Origin: Delphinapterus leucas
Taxonomy: Eukaryota > Chordata > Mammalia > Artiodactyla > Monodontidae
Length of the DNA stretch: 64,000 nt
Assembly: GCF_002288925.2 (NCBI RefSeq)
Contig: NW_022098036.1
Location: 40,954,614-41,018,613, forward strand
Direction of reading: 5' to 3'
Shown: piece after piece, positions 1-12,095 of the stretch
Layout of the letters: each line of letters opens with the position of its first letter
Numbering within the stretch: the stretch's first letter is position 1
Made by a program: the position numbers and the translations under genes
The notes under the pieces: generated by a model
Told to the model about the DNA's origin: nothing
The model's input: the letters and a program-made list of their open reading frames with translations, nothing else
Database searches by the model: none

Positions 1-161
1 TTTTCTTGGTTGATTCTATTATTTGAGCTGTTTGGATAATTCTGAATGAGTATAGAAAACAACAGAACTATTGTTTCTAAAGAAAACTATGGGAAGGAGT
101 ATACAAAGGCTTCACTTATGCAAAGGCTATTAAAAGGGAAACTTGTTTTTTTCTTCTTAAA
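1..161. other. Unassigned AT-rich sequence
   Basis: I recognise no gene or repeat here. A short open frame begins at 46 but runs into the SINE and shows no protein features. Confidence 0.5.
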
Positions 162-509
162 ATTCTTAGTTTGGGGCTTCCCTGGTGGTGCAGTGGTTGA
201 GAATCTGCCTGCTAATGCAGGGGACACGGGTTCGAGCCCTGGTCTGAGAGGATCCCACATGCCGCGGAGCAACTAGGCCCGTGAGCCACAACTACTGAGC
301 CTGTGTGTCTGGAGCCTGTGCTCCGCAACAAGAGAGGCCGCGACAGTGAGAGGCCCGCACACCGCGATGAAGGGTGGCCCCCGCTTGCCACAACTAGAGA
401 AAGCCCTCGCACAGAAACGAAGACCCAACACAGCAAAAATAAATAAATAAATAAAATAAAATAAAATAAAAAGTAACTGTACCATTTAAAAGAAAAAAAA
501 TATTCTTAG
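162..509 (+). mobile_element. CHR-type tRNA-derived SINE (cetartiodactyl), full length with target-site duplication
   Basis: The body starts near 173 with the GGCTTCCCTGGTGG head typical of these SINEs. It has a tRNA-like B box (GGTTCGAGCCC, 229-239) and ends in an A-rich tail with AAATA repeats (about 436-471). Short direct repeats ATTCTTAG flank it at 162-169 and 502-509, with extra A-rich sequence before the second copy. It is transcribed by RNA polymerase III and mobilised in trans by L1 enzymes. The open frames across it are translations of the repeat, not genes. Confidence 0.9.
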
Positions 510-1702
510 CTTGACCAGTCAAATTTAGCACTGTTTCTTGGAGAAACATAAATACCCAAGTAACATAAATGGATTCAGTCATTATTAACTGAGTCAAAGG
601 GATTTAATTTTTTTTTAATTGTTTTACCAAGTGGCTAATAAGATTTACTCCATGTCTTTTTCTAACAACTTTGCCGGCCCATTGTTTAGTGCTGGACATA
701 TAGAACACAAAGAGTTAAGTTCTGAGGATGATTGTTGCAAGCTGTGGGAAATAAAGGACTTTATATGACATTACTTTGAAAGTGTGATATTTTGAAAAAG
801 TGATTTCCATGCAAAATATTTTATAACTGAATGCTCTTTCAAGTTTATATATACTGGTTATTTGTTGATCTATTTCTACCCAATGTCAAAATTTCTCACG
901 TTTTCATTCAAACAAACATTAATTGAATACAAGTTGTGTCCCAGGAATCAATGACAAATAAGATTCTTAACCTCAGTAAGCATATGGTTGGCGGCTAAAC
1001 AACACAAACCAAGGTAATTATAGTAGAGTGTTTTAGTGATATATTAGTGTTACGAATAGGGAGCTATAAGAAAAATTGAAAGAACATCTAACTGAATCTT
1101 TGGAGAGTTAAAAGCTTTCTTTTGAAAATAACCTCTAATGAGAGTTCTAAAAGACAAATAGGAATTAATCAGAAAAAGCAGAAAGAACATTTTAGGTGTC
1201 AAAAGGTCTTGTTCACAGGCAGGAAGCAGATTATTAAAATGTTCACTCATGTATGTGGTTGATTTTGTTCAACGTTTCGAAACTAATATCATGTAGTCTA
1301 CACCACAGTTCATATCAGAATCTTTGGTACATATGACCCTGGTTCTGTGAGGTTTTGATAGGTATTACTTGAATAAAACTAGAGGTGTTCGGTATCTACA
1401 TGCATTTAGGGGAAAAAATGTGCTTCTAAAAATTTCGTATTTTTTCCTGAATGATTTCTCTTTAATAAATTAAAGCACAATGTGAATTTCCAGAAAGTAT
1501 TAATAGTAAGCAGTACTTTCCAAAATCTTGTGACCAAGAAACTCTTTACCCGTAGGACAACTCTTAGAATGCGTTTCCTGAGGAATATGCTCTGAGAAAT
1601 GCTGCCCTAATTATGAGCGGATATGAAATTTTCCAAATCCAAGTTCTTTGTAGTAGAGATGACTAAAAGCATGGGGGAAAATTATAAAGTTTGATAGCAA
1701 AC
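510..1702. other. Unassigned AT-rich non-coding sequence
   Basis: Frames are short and closed and there is no familiar repeat consensus. I see nothing functional in it. Confidence 0.5.
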
Positions 1703-2130
1703 TCTAATGGTTTGAATGGTGTTCCCTCCCCAAATTATGTACACTTGGAACCTCAAAATATGGCCTTATTTGGAATAAGGGTCTTTGAAGATACAATTAA
1801 GGTAAGGATCTAAGATAAAATCATCCTGGATTATGATGAGTTCTAAATCTAGTGATAAGTGTTCTTATAAGAGAATAGACAGAGACAGAAAGAGAAGGCC
1901 ATGTGAAGACAGAGGCAGAGATTGAAGTGATATGTCTAAAAGCCAAGGAACACCAAGAACTCCTAACAGTGCGGAATGGATTTTCTCTCAGAGCCGCCAG
2001 TAGGAACCAACACTACAAACACGTACACTTTAGACCTCTGACCTCCAGAACTGCAAGAGAATGAACTTGTTATTTGAAGCCACCAAGTTTGTTGTAATTT
2101 GTTATGACAACAGTAGGAACCAAACGTGAG
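1703..2130 (+). mobile_element. Ancient solitary LTR remnant, MaLR/ERVL type
   Basis: The sequence follows the pattern of mammalian MaLR-like LTRs: a TGGTTTGAATGGTG head, the phrase CTTATTTGGAATAAGGGTC, CTTATAAGAGA in the middle, CCATGTGAAGACAGAGGCAG, then CCTCCAGAACTGCAAGAGAA and a GCCACCAAGTTTG tail. No internal retroviral region is attached. Divergence is high, so it is old. The exact subfamily is uncertain. Confidence 0.6.
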
Positions 2131-2221
2131 GATATATTGCTTTTCCACTCAGACTATATAGTTCAACAAATTATAACCTTGACACATAGTATTACCAAAT
2201 GATCAGTGAATCATGATGCCT

Positions 2222-3112
2222 CTTCAATTCCTGTTCTTACAGTGTCCTCCCAATCTGAACATAGGTTAGCCTTTTGAGTTACTTGAACCAAAAGAATACA
2301 GCAGAAATGACATTGTACAAGTTTCTGTCCTAGGCCTAAGGAGGCTTTCCAGTTTCCCTTTCTTCCTTCTTAGCCCTGAGCCACTGTGCAAAGATGTCCA
2401 GATTAGCTTTCTTTTTTTTTTAATTAATTAATTTACTTATTATTTAGTTTTGGTTGCATTGGGTCTTTGTTGCTGTGCGCGGGCTTTCTCTAGTTGCGGT
2501 GAGCTGGGCCTACTCTTCGTTGTGGTGCTTGGGCTTCTCATTGTGGTGGCTTCTCTTGTTGTGGAGCATGGGCTCTAGGTGTGCGGGCTTCAGTAGTTGT
2601 GGCACGCGGGATCAGTAGTTGTGGCTTGTGGGCTCTAGAGCGCAGGCTCAGTAGTTGTGGCACATGGACTTAGTTGCCCCGTGGCATGTGGGATCTTCCC
2701 GGACCAGGGCTTGAACCCATGTCCCCTGCATTGGCAGGCGGGTTCTTAACCACTGCACCACGAGGGAAGCCCAGATTAGCTTTCTTGAGGCTGAGCGTCC
2801 CCACAGTGGAAATGGCCCAGGAGAATGGAGGACCAGGAAGACAGGAAAGAAGGCCCGGTCATCTCCTAGTCTCTCCTGCCCAACATATAAATGGGGCCAT
2901 CCTGGAACCTCTAGTCCCAGTAGAGCTGCCCACTGAATATAAACACATGGGAAAACCTAGCCAACACCATCTGGAGGAAAGGCAAGCCACGCAGCTGAGT
3001 TTAGCCCAGATTGCAGAACCATGAGCAGATAAATGCTTGTTGCTTAGTTGTTTTAAGCTGCATGTTTGGGAGTGATTTGTTATACAGCCACAGAAAACTG
3101 TAATCAGCTAAT
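2222..3112 (+). mobile_element. Ancient ERVL/MaLR-type LTR remnant, split by a CHR SINE
   Basis: The left part (about 2222-2399) and right part (about 2787-3112) read as one element once the SINE and one target-site copy are removed. The right part holds a GCAGATAAATG stretch followed by TTGTTTTAAGCTG and GGTTTGTTAT-like sequence, as in the 3' ends of old LTRs of this class. A 116-residue open frame at 2674-3024 crosses SINE and LTR and has no protein features. The family name is uncertain. Confidence 0.45.
2400..2786 (-). mobile_element. CHR-type SINE, full length, inserted in an LTR remnant
   Basis: Reverse-strand copy: a poly-T start (about 2412-2440), a body with GGGTCTTTGTTGCTGTGCG and GAACCCATGTCCCCTGC, and the terminal GAGGGAAGCCC (the head on the minus strand) at about 2762-2772. 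A perfect 14-bp target-site duplication, AGATTAGCTTTCTT, flanks it at 2400-2413 and 2773-2786. The T-rich end of the site suits L1-type endonuclease cleavage. Confidence 0.93.
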
Positions 3113-3823
3113 ATTATCTTCAAGTATTTATTTTTAAAACATGGAAAGACAAAAACAGATTATGAATAGAATGCCAGTCAGTATGCTATAGCAAAGGCCG
3201 ATCTGACTTCTTTCTACCAATTAAGAATTTCGATCAACTTTCCTGTATCTTTTTCAATCCTATCATCCATTAACTTTAAACCTCCGGGGGAAAAAGTGCA
3301 AGCCACCCTTAAGTAAATAGAGACTACTTTTCATGAATACCCAAAGAGAAAGTTTTATTAACATTCTGCATAAGTATAGCCAGAATACAAAGAGCCGAAT
3401 TGGAATTTTAGCACGTTTGACACTCAGCTTTTATGAGAAACAGACGAATGACTACTTAATCTCTAGGATATATTTTAAAAGGTTGCATCATAAGTACAGC
3501 ATAGACTAAGAGCATCTCTTATAACTTTTATCTTCAGATCACTGCAGACAGCTGATATTCATAATGACCATGCATGATCTTGAAACGGCTTCTGGACATT
3601 AACAGTTAAATTCTGATCAGTTGTGGTTTTAAACATTTAGATATGCTTTGAGGTCTTTTAAAAATATATATTTGCAATCCACATAAGATGTATAGTTAAT
3701 CATCAGGTGACTGGACGTCAAATTAACATATATCCCATTTTTTAGACATTACTAGATATAATCTGCTTAAAGATGTGACAACTATTGCTACAAATGAATT
3801 CTTATAAAAACCAGTTATTCAAA

Positions 3824-3825
<2 letters not shown>

Positions 3826-3867
<42 letters not shown>
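3826..3867. repeat. (CA)n microsatellite
   Basis: About 20 uninterrupted CA units, likely polymorphic. Confidence 0.97.
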
Positions 3868-3868
<1 letters not shown>

Positions 3869-5379
3869 TAATGCCCGTATGTCTGTGGAGTGTGAGAGAA
3901 GTCCATAAATACAAAATTATATTAGAATTCTTATAGCAAATAAGCTAACAAGAGAATTGAGACAACTTGGTAACTGAGTCTTGGTCTTGTGAAGGATGTG
4001 TTCTCTTTCTCTGACCTAGTCTTTTTATTAAATGAAAGTGGGCACACAATGACCACACTTCTACTTTCCGTGGACACATAAATTGTATATTACATGGAGA
4101 AATGAGAAAATAATCCTGATTTTACTTAATCTTTATATTAGAAAGCTTAATAGACTGTATAAAATTAATGTTTTGAATCCATGCACTTACAGTATTGCTA
4201 CTTTTTTCTTTCAATTTTCTTTCCCCTTCATATTTGGCTTTATTTCTCTTCTTTTTCTCCCAATTTCTTCTTCTTCCTTCTCTCCTCTTCCTCCTCCTCT
4301 TCCTCTTTTGTTTTTATTATGAAATATGCATTCAGAAAAGCCCATATAGATATTGTTACTTATCTCAAGGAACCTAGATTTAACTTAGTGCTATTTCTGC
4401 ATCTTCTCCTTCTTCCTTTTCTTCACTTTCTTGTTTGTTTTCTATTTTGTTTTATTTTTCTTCTTAATAGAAGCTACAACTATGATTTTTCCTCTCATTG
4501 TATGGATGATTTTTAAGGCTAAAAATCAATTTTAATGGTAATTTTTCATAGGAAAGAAACAACAAAATATTTTGCAAACAAAAATTACTATATATAAGTA
4601 AATAATAACCATTTCTACTAAGATAATATTGCAATTGGTTTTCTTTCATCCCCGGCAACATTTTTATCTGACATAGTCTCTGCTATTTCTAAGTTCAATG
4701 TCCTGCAGCAAACATTGCCAGCAATATGGAATACTTTCAATTAGTAGTTCTCTACTTCTCTGGTCGCTAAGCAACTGACCTATGGTGAGGAATACATAAT
4801 GATCTGCACAGACACCTTAAAGTGGTGGAAAGTATAGGCTTCACAAATTTCACTTACTCTCTTGTGTTGATGCTACAATAAATAGTTAAATACATGGTAA
4901 TATTTGACATTGGTTTGCTAAAATAAACTTAAAGGCTAAATTAAGCTCTGGACAAAGGTAGGACTAAACATGACACAGAATATCATATTTGTCTTTCATA
5001 TATATTATATTGTTTACAGGGAGAACAAGTAATCAGATTAATAAATTGTTCAATGTGTATATGCTAATCACCATTGAAGGCAGAATTCAGCACATAGCAG
5101 AAATGGTGAGAGGGCTAAGGAGAAGCAAGTTGGACAAAAATGGGGAAACTAAATAGCAAATAAAATGAAAATTTAAAATGAAAACCATTATGTTTGATAT
5201 ATATGTGAGTGTTCAGTAGAGTGTCTTCATGTATGTTAGAAAATAAAAAAAGAAATAGATTCAGCAGGAAAAATTAGGCACTTGAACCTTGGATATTTTT
5301 ATTCTATTCTTCTAACATATTTTTATTGGTTTGTATTCCATTGACTACTATGTGCACTGACCCTCATTGAATCCACTCA

Positions 5380-5410
5380 ATAAAGAGGAGAGATTGTATC
5401 TCCTCTTTAT
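5380..5410. repeat. Perfect inverted repeat (hairpin)
   Basis: Arms ATAAAGAGGAGA (5380-5391) and TCTCCTCTTTAT (5399-5410) are exact reverse complements around a 7-nt loop. No flanking gene suggests a function. Confidence 0.85.
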
Positions 5411-5999
5411 CAGTAGAGCCTTTTAGAAAGATGTTTTACCCTGTTTCTTATATGTATTTTGTTCAATTTGTACATTGTATTTTACAAACTGCTTTAGAAC
5501 AGTGGAATAACTTTCCTTCATACAATATACAGCTTTTGATATATTTTGAACAAATGAAAAATAAATTATTGAAATTTATGTTCTCATAATGTACAATAAA
5601 TGCAGTATCAGTGGAACCAATATTACTGAGATTAATAAAAACAGTAATCCTAATGTACTTTCAAAGTTAGGAAAAAACCTGACTATTTACTGAAAAGCAA
5701 CAGATAACTAAAACTTCATGTTATGCAATGAAAAAGACTTGAAATTTTAAATAGGACTTTTATTATTTTTGATAATGCCATTGTATGCATTTTAAGTCCT
5801 TCTAGCATGATGGCTAGGACTAACTTTTAATTTCCCTTTTAAACCACACACTGAATGCATCTGTAAAAAATGACCTATAAATATACAATATAAATTTAAT
5901 TATGTATTTTCAGTGGGCTCTGTCTTCTTAGTTTAGTATATGTTTATGCAAAACTATTCTATTTGGTAATGTATAATTTTAAAACAAAAACAAAAACCT

Positions 6000-8150
6000 A
6001 GTAGGCCTTGTCCTAACCTCTGCTTGGGTGGTATCAGAGAAGAACAAGTGGGAATGTAGGACTTTCTTTTCATTCCTACCACGAGTAACAATGTGCCCTT
6101 CTCCTTCCCCATGTACTTCCTCTCCTTTGGGTGATGTCAAAGGAGACCGGGCGAGAAACTGGAACTTTCACGAGCATCTAGTGGTAACAAGGACCAAGGC
6201 CTCCTGATACATGCCCTCCCTTTGTGAAGCCCACATAGGGAGCAAACACAAGAAGCCCCTCGTACTCCCCTAAGGAGTCTGAGTGGAAAACCTGGACTTT
6301 TACTCCCACCCAGCAGTAACAAGGCAGCCTCCACTTTCACCCTATGTCATGTCAGAGGAGATTTAGTCACCAAAATTTAAATAAAATACAGTCTTGTAAT
6401 ACTCAGAATGTCCTGAATACGCTGAAAATTACTAAGCATACCAAGAAACAGAATAATCATATCTTCAGTGAGAAGATAACACATGTCAACATAAAGATGA
6501 CACATATACTAGATTTATCCAATAAGGATTTCAAAGACACCATTATAAAAATATTTTAATGAGCAGTTATGAATATGCTTAAAACAAATGAAACAAATGG
6601 AAAGCTTTACAAATAAATAGTAGATATAAAGAACCAAGTAGAAATTCTGGAACTGACAATTATAGTAACTAAAAATTTTTTAAAACCCTCCATATACTAA
6701 ATAGAAAAAAGAGGATGGAGGAAACAATAAGTGAACTTGATAAAAAGATCAATACAAATTACCCAATCTGGAGAATAAAGACAAAATAGACTGAAAACAA
6801 AGAAACAAACAAAATCCCCAGAACTTCAAGGACCTGTGGGACTGCAACAAAAACTCTAATATTTATGTCATCAGAGTTTCACAAAGAAAGGAGAAAAACG
6901 GTGGGGCTAAAAGTGTATCTGAAGAAATAATGGCTAAAATATTTCCAAGTTTGGCAAAAAATAAGTCAAGGTTTAAGAACTGAGCAAACCCCAAAAGGAT
7001 AAATCCAAAGATATTCACACCCAAACAGAAACCAAACAAACGTACAACTTCAGTAAACAAACCAGAGAATAAAATCTTGAAAGCAGTAAGAGTGAAACAA
7101 CACTTTACTTACAGGGGAAAAACAATTTGAATGAAAGTGGATTTCTCATCAGAAAGCATGTAGGCCAGAGGAATAAGTGACACATTGTTCAGGTGTTCAA
7201 AGGCAAAAAATGTCAACCCAGAATTCTATATTAGGCAAAACTTTCTTTCAGAAACTAAGGGAAATTAAAAACATTTTCAAAAGAAGGAAAACTAAAAATT
7301 TGTCACCAGCAGACCTACCCAAAAGAATGGCCAAAGGAAGCTCTTGAAACAGAAATAACATGATAAAAGGTGTCTTAAATCATCAGGAGGGAAGAATGAA
7401 CAGCAAAAAGACCAAAAGTATGGGTATACAATAAACTCTCCCTCTTCTCTTGCATTTTCTAAATTATATTTGACTTGAAGCAAACAATGTAACAATGTCC
7501 GATGTGGTTCTCAGTGTGTCTAAAGGAAATACATTAAAAAATTATGAACAGGGTAGGTAAAAAGACTTTGAGGGAGGTAGGATTTTATACTTCACTGGAA
7601 GTGTTCAGTGTTTTGATAGTACTGGTGGTTATAGGAATCTACATGTGTGATAAAATGTCAGACAGCTATACACACACATTTTATAAATGTCAATTTCCTT
7701 TTTTTTTATATACAGTTTATTTATTTATTTTTGGCTGTATTGGGTCTTTGTTGCTGTGCGCGGGCTTTCTCTAGTTGCGGCGAGCAGGGGCTACTCTTAA
7801 ATGTGGTGCATGGGCTTCTCATTGCAGTGGCTTCTCTTGTTGCGGAGCAAGGGCTCTAGGTGTGCTGGCTTCAGTAGTTGTGGCACACAGCTTAGTTGCT
7901 CCGTGGCATGTGGGATCTTCCCAGACCAGGGATTGAACCCATGTCCCCTGCACTGGCAAGCAGATTCTTAACTACTGCGCCACCGGGTAAGTCCCAATTT
8001 CCTGGTTTTGATATTGTACTATAGTTACTAAAAATGTAACCACTTGGGGAAACCTGGTGAAGGAGTATGAGGGACCTCTCTGCATTATACTGCAACTTTC
8101 TATAAACCTTTATTTTAAAACTGACAGTTACCAAAAACCTTAATAGAAAT
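6000..8150 (+). mobile_element. Ancient HAL1 (half-L1) or L1M element: 5'UTR, ORF1 remnant, 3' end
   Basis: Roughly 6000-6360 resembles the old L1/HAL1 5'UTR, with repeated 'AGTAACAAGG' and 'TGTCAAAGGAGA'-like phrases. About 6600-7330 is a decayed ORF1, including CATCAGAGTTTCACAAAGAAAGG, an ATAATGGCTAAAATATTTCC stretch and ACTTACAGGGGAAAAACAA. About 7330-7690 and 7995-8150 look like the 3' portion (TTTCCTGGTTTTGATATTG, then GGGGAAACCTGGTGAAGG). ORF2 is absent, which is the hallmark of HAL1, though a deleted L1M cannot be excluded. A CHR SINE splits the 3' part. All frames are broken. Confidence 0.6.
7691..8003 (-). mobile_element. CHR-type SINE inserted in the HAL1 3' end
   Basis: Reverse-strand copy with a T-rich start (7698-7732), a GGGTCTTTGTTGCTGTGCG body, a GATTGAACCCATG B-box region and its head near 7984-7994. 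The 9-bp duplication CAATTTCCT lies at 7691-7699 and 7995-8003. It looks shorter than the copy at 2.4 kb because of internal differences near 7870-7890. Confidence 0.9.
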
Positions 8151-9837
8151 ACGGTCAACAGACTAATAGTTTCATATGGAGGGCAGTATGATTAAAAAGA
8201 ATAAGAGATTTTGTTTATATAAATAAGTGAAGGCGTCCATGAAAGAGATGAGCTTTGCAGTTGAATAAGTCCAATGCTAACAGAGCATAGGGAATAATAT
8301 AGAATTTATGTCAGATACTTTAGAAGGCCAAAATCATTTCCAATTGAAAATTTCTCCATTCATGATACCAAAGAATCTAAGAGAACTCTTGATCTACACA
8401 ATTATCCTATTTCTAATATATGAGTGAATATTCTCTTTATCCTAAACCATTCAGACATTAAGACTATCATTGATAATCATTAACCACAGGGGAAAAATGG
8501 AGATGAAAGGAAAAGAAATAAGACATGGGAAAAGTAAAAAGAAGAATATTAAACTTCAAAAGCTTCCTCAGAAAGTTTCACCCAGATATATTTTAACAGC
8601 AACTGTGCCATAATGTCACTACAGGTTGTTGCTTATTGCTCTTTTGCTGAGTGAATCTACTTTATGAACATAACTAAAAAGATTGTACCCATTATAGGTA
8701 TAAAATTTTCAAAAATGTCTATATTTATATAAGAGTTTCAAATCAAAGTGGATCCATTTCTGTTGTTCTGCTCACAGGGAGATGGTTACTGTCCTGTGCT
8801 TCTTTAATGAAAGGGTCAAGAAGTATATTTACTTGTAAAAGACAATAATCATTTTAGCTAAAGTCCATCAGCTAATATTAGATAACGTTGGCACATTATC
8901 TGCCACTCCAAGAATGTGGAAGTGTTTAGAAAATGGCCTTCACGATATCTGTAGAATTTTTCAGAACTGTCAAATTTGCTTTGAATCTTTTTTGTCTATA
9001 TTTTAGTTCCAAAGGAATCATTTTTAATAAAATATTTTCATGATTTGCATGTCCCTTTCAAGGAATCTTGGAAGGCTATTTGTAATGTTTATCTCTGACT
9101 AAATTCCAAAATGGTGAGATTTTTTAAATGTTCACAGAAAATCACTGCAATTTACAGGTTAGAGATATAGAAGCTACACAATTCTAATATAAATATTGTC
9201 GTGTTGACCCTTCATCATAAAAAACATATTAATAACTAACTTGCAGTGTTTTGTCATATCCACACACACACAAAAATGCATCACTCTGTGTCTCTTAAAC
9301 TCATTAATATTTGCCTAGCATTAAAACTATGGATGTGGACATTATTGATAAGGAGAGTCAAATGATTTCAAGCCAAATGATTGTAAGTATGTCACTTGAG
9401 CAGACATACCATCATGAGCAGAAGAAAGTAAAACTATTTTTGTCCAAAGGATATGGGCTAAATCATGTTTCCTATATTGATGACATCAGTTATTCAATGG
9501 ATCTACTGGAATTCTCTTGCTGATCTTATAAAGCTTTTTGATAGCTTTTCCCAGAACCCTTTAAAAAGTGTTTTATACTCTCACAACTTTTTATTGTCTA
9601 CTGACTTATTGAACAAACTATAGTTGTTTAAATAATTGCTAATAATGTATATTGAAATAAAAAATAACAATCATAATGTCACTACAGGTTGTTACTGATT
9701 CTTAAATATTCTCTACCATTAGTTTCATGGCCTAATCGTTTTAAGTTATACACATTATTTCTTTTACAAACATTACAGAAGGTAACACCTAGTATTAACA
9801 TAGTATATGTATTTTGTTTCCTTGATCTTTTTGTGGG
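8151..9837. other. Unassigned non-coding stretch
   Basis: No gene or repeat family recognised. One 22-base phrase occurs twice, at 8609-8630 and 9672-9693. A 70-codon frame at 9311-9523 has no recognisable domain. Confidence 0.5.
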
Positions 9838-9838
9838 C

Positions 9839-10209
9839 TAAAATAGGCTACTTTATTATTTTTTTATTTTTAAAAAATAAATTTATTTATTTTGGGGTGT
9901 GTTGGGTCTTCATTGCTGCGCGGGGACTTTCTCTAGTTGCAGCAGGTGGGGGCTACTCTTTGTTGCGGTGCACGGGCTTCTCACTGCAGTGGCTTCTCTT
10001 GTTGCGGAGCACAGGCTCTAGGCGCATGGGCTCAGTAGTTGTGGCTCACGGGTTCTAGAGCGCAGGCTCAGTAGTGTGGCACACAGGCTTAGTTGTTCTG
10101 TGGCATGTGGGATCTTCCCGGACCATGGATCGAACCCGTGTCCCCTGCATTAGCAGGCAGATTCTTAACCACTGTGCCAGCAGGGAAGTCCCTAAAATAG
10201 GCTACTTTA
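9839..10209 (-). mobile_element. CHR-type SINE, full length
   Basis: Reverse-strand copy with a T/A-rich tail at 9856-9893 and its head near 10180-10192. A perfect 17-bp target-site duplication, TAAAATAGGCTACTTTA, sits at 9839-9855 and 10193-10209. The perfect duplication points to a fairly recent insertion. Confidence 0.94.
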
Positions 10210-10426
10210 AATGGCCAATTTTTAACAATGTTCTGTAAAATTTTATAAATCACCATGTGATTTGCAATTTACAAATTGAATCTATGAATTTTATATATAC
10301 ATATATATATATATACCCATCCAGTAATACTATTGTAGAAATATTTAAAGTATTAATATATGTATGTACCTTGTGTGTTAAATAGTTAGAATTTTCCCTA
10401 GGGTTTTTCTCTCTCTCTGAATATGT

Positions 10427-10458
<32 letters not shown>

Positions 10459-11819
10459 ATTCTTAGAATACTCTTTGCCTCTTGTTTTTCTGATTACTGA
10501 CTCATTTTGAGATTATTGTACTCAAGTGCAAGAAATAAATATGCTGAATGGCAGGGGTATTAGACAACTGGGTAAAATGTCAAAATTAGAGTGACATAAA
10601 ATAAAAAATCAGAAACTTAAAAAAGTAGAAAATGAAAATACAACCTTGTGAAAGGTTTCCATTTAGTATACATGCATATTAATGAAAATAAGACTAAATT
10701 GGTTGCTGAAAGATATAAATGGACAGTAGTACTTTATTAATATGTTATTAAGAAAAGATTTTGACAGGAATGAGAAATTCTACAAGTTCCAAGGATTTTC
10801 ATGTATATAATTTTCACTCAGTGGTGAAAGTTATTTACATAGCACTTCATGTGCCACTTTAAAAGTAGACCATTAATACTCAGAACCAGTACCTAACCCC
10901 TTTTCATTTTTTTTCTACCTTCTGTAATGACTTTTAAAATGCAAATCCAATCAATCTGCCTCTAAGTAGATACCGCTATGTAACAGACACATGTTTAAGA
11001 CATAGTAAACATAGGAACATAAGCTGGATTTCAGCAAGTCAGAAATGTAATAGAAAAAAAAAAGACTAATTCCAAGAACAAAGTGTAATGACTAAGTCAT
11101 TTTTCATTTTTTCTAGATATGGGCAGAGTTTTTCAATGAGTTTTTTAAATGTTTGGAGAACAGCAGGTATTGCTGAATGGTATAATGTTTGGGACTACAC
11201 TTCCACTGTATAAATTACAAGGCTGATGACTTATATTACTTTATTTTGACATTTAGAAATAGTTCAAGTATAAATATTATAAAATGTGTTTTTCCTAGTT
11301 TTTGTTTTTTTTTTTTAACTTGGGAGTGAAGCTAAAAGAAGCTATTTATAAATACTACTAAGTCCATATCTACTTGTTCATAAATAAATCTCGATATATC
11401 ATAAGGATCAAATGATATGGATATCCTAACTGCCTCCAAACCTGAGTCTGCTCTTTCACGAGAAGAAAAAGGCCTTTATCAAAGTAAATGGATGAACAAA
11501 CTGTACACCTGATTCTAATGAAGAAAAAAAAAAGACATTTCTTATAATATTAAAGTCAACTTGGGGAAAAGAAGTTAGAGATCCAGGCCTCCCCCTCATT
11601 TGTGGGACCTGGAGAAATAGTCTAAATTTAGGCCTTCATATCACATGCTTAAATTTTTATTTTTCATCAGTGAAACTTTATTCTGGAGTATATCTAACTT
11701 CTGCCAGCATAATGAAATGCTTGTTTACACCACTAAGTTTGGGGTAGTTTTTAATGCATCAATACATAACTGGAACAGAATGGGGTACTGCCATTCTTCA
11801 CATGCCTAAATATTTAAAA
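10210..11819. other. Unassigned AT-rich stretch with microsatellites
   Basis: No gene seen. It holds a TA-rich run (about 10289-10313), a TG run (10426-10459), and several poly-A or poly-T tracts. Nothing else is recognised. Confidence 0.5.
10426..10459. repeat. (TG)n microsatellite
   Basis: A run of TG units preceded by interrupted TATGTG units. Confidence 0.93.
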
Positions 11820-12095
11820 GACATAAATCGAGTTAATATATACATGTAACGTATATACATATAATCGATTGACATATATATACTATTGATACTATGTATA
11901 AAATAGATAACTAATGAGAACCTACTGTCTAGCACAGGGAACTCTACTCAATGCTCTGTGGTGACCTAAATGGGAAGGAAATCCACAAAAGAGGGGATAT
12001 ATGCATACGTATTGCTGATTCACTTTGCTATACAGTAGAAACTAACACAATACTGTAAAGCAACCATACTCCAATAAAAATTAAAAAAAAAATTT
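11820..12095 (+). mobile_element. 5'-truncated L1 3' end
   Basis: It contains the L1 3'UTR signature of cetartiodactyl L1s: CTAGCACAGGGAACTCTACT, GATTCACTTTGCTATACAG, AACTAACACAATACTGTAAA and the terminal CCAATAAAAATT with poly-A. The same signature occurs in the 44.8 kb fragment and, in diverged form, in the 20.8 kb L1. Confidence 0.85.

Larger units (their letters stand above)
3113..5999. other. Unassigned AT-rich non-coding stretch
   Basis: No gene or confident repeat family. It contains a (CA)n microsatellite, CT-rich low-complexity DNA at about 4236-4312 and 4395-4460, and a perfect inverted repeat at 5380-5410. Short pyrimidine-rich open frames at 4083-4516 are translations of simple sequence. 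Confidence 0.55.

Noticed and set aside
229..239. tRNA-like B box suggesting a tRNA gene
   Set aside because: It belongs to a tRNA-derived SINE. No complete cloverleaf with an anticodon stem is supported.
3826..3867. Direct repeats that could suggest a CRISPR-like array
   Set aside because: It is a dinucleotide microsatellite with no spacers. The context is a mammalian nuclear genome.
4083..4516. Overlapping 79- and 111-codon hydrophobic frames
   Set aside because: They translate CT-rich simple sequence into Ser/Phe/Leu runs. They are not membrane proteins.
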